Origin: Bacteroidales bacterium CF
GTDB lineage: Bacteria > Bacteroidota > Bacteroidia > Bacteroidales > UBA932
Assembly (NCBI GenBank): GCA_000473305.1
Contig: CP006772.1
Span: 2,549,805 to 2,613,804, forward strand
Reading direction: 5' to 3'
DNA length: 64,000 nt
Of this stretch, positions 62,727 through 64,000 are shown piece after piece; position 1 is the stretch's first letter, and each line of letters begins with the position of its first letter. The translations under genes were made by a program, and so were the position numbers. The notes below the pieces were generated by a model. That model saw nothing but the letters and a program-made list of their open reading frames with translations, made no database searches and was not told where the DNA came from.

Positions 62727-64000
62727 ATGAAACAATTTTCGAAACAACAGATTTTTTGGATTGGATTGCTTGTTTATTTTGTAATAAATATTCTGCAGGC
62801 GGCGTTCCTCGAATTACATTTCGACGAGGCTTATTATTGGCTTTATTCCCGCAATCTTGATTGGGGCTATTTTGATCATCCCCCAATGGTAGCCGCGCTT
62901 ATTTTTGCCGGGACAAAACTGTTTGGCGGTTATTTAGGGGTCCGCTTCTTTTTTGTGTTGTTGTCATCGGTTTCCTTTATTCTTCTGTGGAACATGGTTA
63001 AACCCTATCGTAATTTACCATTGATTTACTGGTTGATGGTTTTTTCTATCAGTTTGTGGATACCTTACACGTTTTACGCCGTGCCGGATGGGCCTCTTTT
63101 CTTTTTTACGATTCTGTTTTTATGGCTTTACCAAAAATATCTTCAAAAAAGAAGCTGGGGAATTGTTTTGGCCCTTGCGGTGGCAACAGCAGGATTGATA
63201 TATTCCAAATACCATGGGTTCCTGTTATTGTTTTTTGTTTTTTTGTCAAACTGGAAACTGATAAAAGAGCGAAAAGCCTGGGTATTGGTGTTTCTGACAT
63301 TGATTTTGCTGGTTCCGCATTTTCTCTGGCAGTTCGAAAACCAGTTTCCAACTTTCCGGTACCACCTCGTTGACAGCCATCAAACAGGTTATAAAATTGA
63401 TGTTACCATAAATTATGTATTGGGGGTAGTTTTACTTACTGGTCCTTTTTTAGGTTGGCTGTTTTTATATTCGGCATCCAAATACCGACCCTCTGATTAT
63501 TGGGAGAGGGCTTTAAAATTTGTTTTTGTCGGTATTTTCCTGTTTTTTTTCATTGTAACATTTGTTGGTGATATCGAACTCCATTGGCCTTTAATTGCCT
63601 ATATCCCGATGTTCATCCTCGCGTATGCATTTATTGTGCAAAATGAGCGGTGGCAAAAACTGGTAAAAAAAATAGGCATAATTGGTTTTTTTGTCTTTTT
63701 GTTCGTCAGGATCTATTTGATTGTGGGGGCTTCTTCCAGTCCGATAAAAGCTATTCGCAATATGACTGGATGGAAACCGGAAATAATTATGCTTAAAAAT
63801 GAAGCTGGCGACAGGCCCGTGGTTTTTTCTGAGAGTTATCAAAAAGCGTCCCTTTATGCATTTTATGCCAATCGTCCTGGTACTACGTATTGTTTGTTGT
63901 CGGGCTTTTACAAATATTCTCAATTCGATTTTTATACCACAGAAAATGACATTCAAGGGAAAGATATACTTTTTGTATCCATGGATAGTACACTTATGAA
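62727..64000 (+). CDS. PMT/ArnT-like integral membrane glycosyltransferase, 5' part
   Basis: Open from an ATG to the right edge of the window (424 codons, no stop). The first loop has the family signature FDEAYYWLYSRNLDW and GYFDHPPMVAAL, with the acidic pair that binds the metal/phosphate in PMT_2 (GT83, ArnT-like) enzymes. About ten hydrophobic helices follow. Such enzymes transfer a sugar from a polyprenyl-phosphate donor to lipid A or other acceptors on the outer side of the inner membrane. It is divergent from the GbsR/MarR-type gene. Confidence 0.85.
   Translation, partial: MKQFSKQQIFWIGLLVYFVINILQAAFLELHFDEAYYWLYSRNLDWGYFDHPPMVAALIFAGTKLFGGYLGVRFFFVLLSSVSFILLWNMVKPYRNLPLIYWLMVFSISLWIPYTFYAVPDGPLFFFTILFLWLYQKYLQKRSWGIVLALAVATAGLIYSKYHGFLLLFFVFLSNWKLIKERKAWVLVFLTLILLVPHFLWQFENQFPTFRYHLVDSHQTGYKIDVTINYVLGVVLLTGPFLGWLFLYSASKYRPSDYWERALKFVFVGIFLFFFIVTFVGDIELHWPLIAYIPMFILAYAFIVQNERWQKLVKKIGIIGFFVFLFVRIYLIVGASSSPIKAIRNMTGWKPEIIMLKNEAGDRPVVFSESYQKASLYAFYANRPGTTYCLLSGFYKYSQFDFYTTENDIQGKDILFVSMDSTLM

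Noticed and set aside
62695-63956. Minus-strand and other short frames over the glycosyltransferase
   Set aside because: They are shadows of the long open frame from 62727 to the end of the window, which has a clear family signature.

Overview
The window is from a Bacteroidota (Bacteroidales-like) chromosome. The evidence is a fused SecDF, DUF5686 and CarboxypepD_reg outer-membrane proteins, a TPR/PAS/HTH sensor, IS66 elements, and several promoters of the Bacteroidota type (-33 TTTG, about 20 nt, -7 TAnnTTTG).

Region by region. 0-8.4 kb is ordinary chromosome: the end of an ABC permease, tryptophanase (tnaA), secDF, a PD40 repeat protein and an nfeD-floA pair. A tRNA-Ser(GCU) at 8.47 kb is followed by terminator hairpins and short repeated blocks. 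An A+T-rich defence island follows (9.1-18.5 kb): an SNF2/RapA-type helicase, an AlbA_2/Schlafen-like ATP-binding protein, a Type III-like adenine methyltransferase (Mod), a Type III-like restriction helicase-nuclease (Res) and a broken fifth gene. Related repeat blocks flank the island. Next is a toxin-antitoxin-chaperone (TAC) operon (18.8-20.0 kb): a RelE/HigB-like toxin, an XRE antitoxin and a SecB-like chaperone, with a perfect 22-bp palindrome over the promoter. A CarboxypepD_reg gene (20.2-23.75 kb) is split by an IS66 element whose ends and 8-bp target duplication are exact.

23.8-37 kb holds an AAA/DUF4143 ATPase, a beta-barrel protein divergent from a TPR-PAS-HTH sensor, an SGNH hydrolase, a polyol-catabolism operon (dehydrogenase, PfkB kinase, mannitol dehydrogenase family) that has lost its upstream end to an IS3 element, gene remnants, an MBL-fold hydrolase and an AraC-GyrI regulator. 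A tRNA-Pro(UGG) at 37.2 kb marks the left edge of a mobilizable-element remnant (37.3-42.5 kb) with HTH, SF3-like helicase, iteron-like repeats, TOPRIM primase, candidate oriT, MobC and relaxase, but no integrase.

42.8-54 kb is a long minus-strand series: a small alarmone synthetase, a DUF5686 protein and a membrane-lipid gene group (CDP-alcohol phosphatidyltransferase, NAD-dependent reductase, polyprenol/dolichol-kinase-like protein, CdsA-like cytidylyltransferase, TauE/SafE permease, DUF6134-like protein). A second, different IS66 splits the cdsA-like gene, again with an exact 8-bp duplication. 54-62.6 kb is a tripartite RND efflux operon with a LytS/LytTR two-component pair downstream, and upstream an acyl-carrier-protein-like protein lacking the phosphopantetheine serine and a GbsR/MarR-type regulator. 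Three copies of a GTTC-n10-GAAC box lie upstream of the regulator, the ACP-like gene and the adaptor gene. The window ends inside a PMT/ArnT-like glycosyltransferase.

All calls come from reading the sequence; no database search was run. The items most worth following are the TAC operon with its operator, the defence island with its permuted flanking repeats, the serine-less ACP with its shared regulatory box, and the two IS66 gene disruptions.
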